Source: Paracoccaceae bacterium
GTDB lineage: Bacteria; Pseudomonadota; Alphaproteobacteria; Rhodobacterales; Rhodobacteraceae
Direction: 5' to 3'
Length of the DNA: 5,373 bases
Assembly (NCBI GenBank): GCA_030625695.1
Contig: DAOUQK010000259.1
Location: forward strand, 1-5,373
The notes under the pieces are model-generated. The model made no database searches, was not told the origin of the DNA, and worked only from the letters and a program-made list of their open reading frames with translations. Of this stretch, positions 5,351 to 5,373 are shown in pieces. The position numbers were made by a program, and so were the translations under genes. The number at the start of each line of letters is the position of its first letter. The stretch's first letter is position 1.

Positions 5351-5373
5351 GACGGGCTTGCCTTTGGATAGGA

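Overview
The window looks like the chromosome of an alphaproteobacterium, most likely a Rhodobacteraceae/Roseobacter-type organism. This rests on the 41-residue, cysteine-poor L36 typical of alphaproteobacteria, the GC-rich codon use, and the protein types present; no database search was possible. It is ordinary chromosome: I see no phage, insertion sequence, CRISPR array or recognisable defence system.

Layout, left to right. (a) Positions 67-927, minus strand: an N-formylglutamate amidohydrolase family protein (HutG-like). (b) Positions 928-1077: a compact divergent control region with one candidate sigma70 promoter firing left into the amidohydrolase and one firing right into a tRNA, followed by a perfect hairpin in the tRNA leader. 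(c) Positions 1078-1431, plus strand: tRNA-Val(GAC) with encoded CCA, then rpmJ (ribosomal protein L36, zinc-free type), then a strong intrinsic terminator; probably one stable-RNA/ribosomal transcription unit. (d) Positions 1562-2638: the periplasmic ferric-iron binding protein of an ABC importer (FbpA/FutA type) with its own terminator. (e) Positions 2644-3665: a promoter and a soluble protein joining a class III nucleotide cyclase domain to a C-terminal FHA (phosphothreonine-binding) domain. (f) Positions 3680-5350, minus strand and convergent with the cyclase: a fused two-domain ferric-iron ABC permease (FbpB type), whose frame stays open to the right edge of the window.

How the parts fit: FbpA binds Fe(III) in the periplasm and FbpB carries it across the inner membrane. 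The ATPase (FbpC) is not in the window. The importer is split: binding protein and permease are on opposite strands, with the cyclase-FHA gene between them. The cyclase gene is visibly lower in GC than its neighbours, keeps all six catalytic positions of class III cyclases, and has its own near-consensus promoter. It is the least expected element here. Whether it has anything to do with iron uptake cannot be decided from the sequence.
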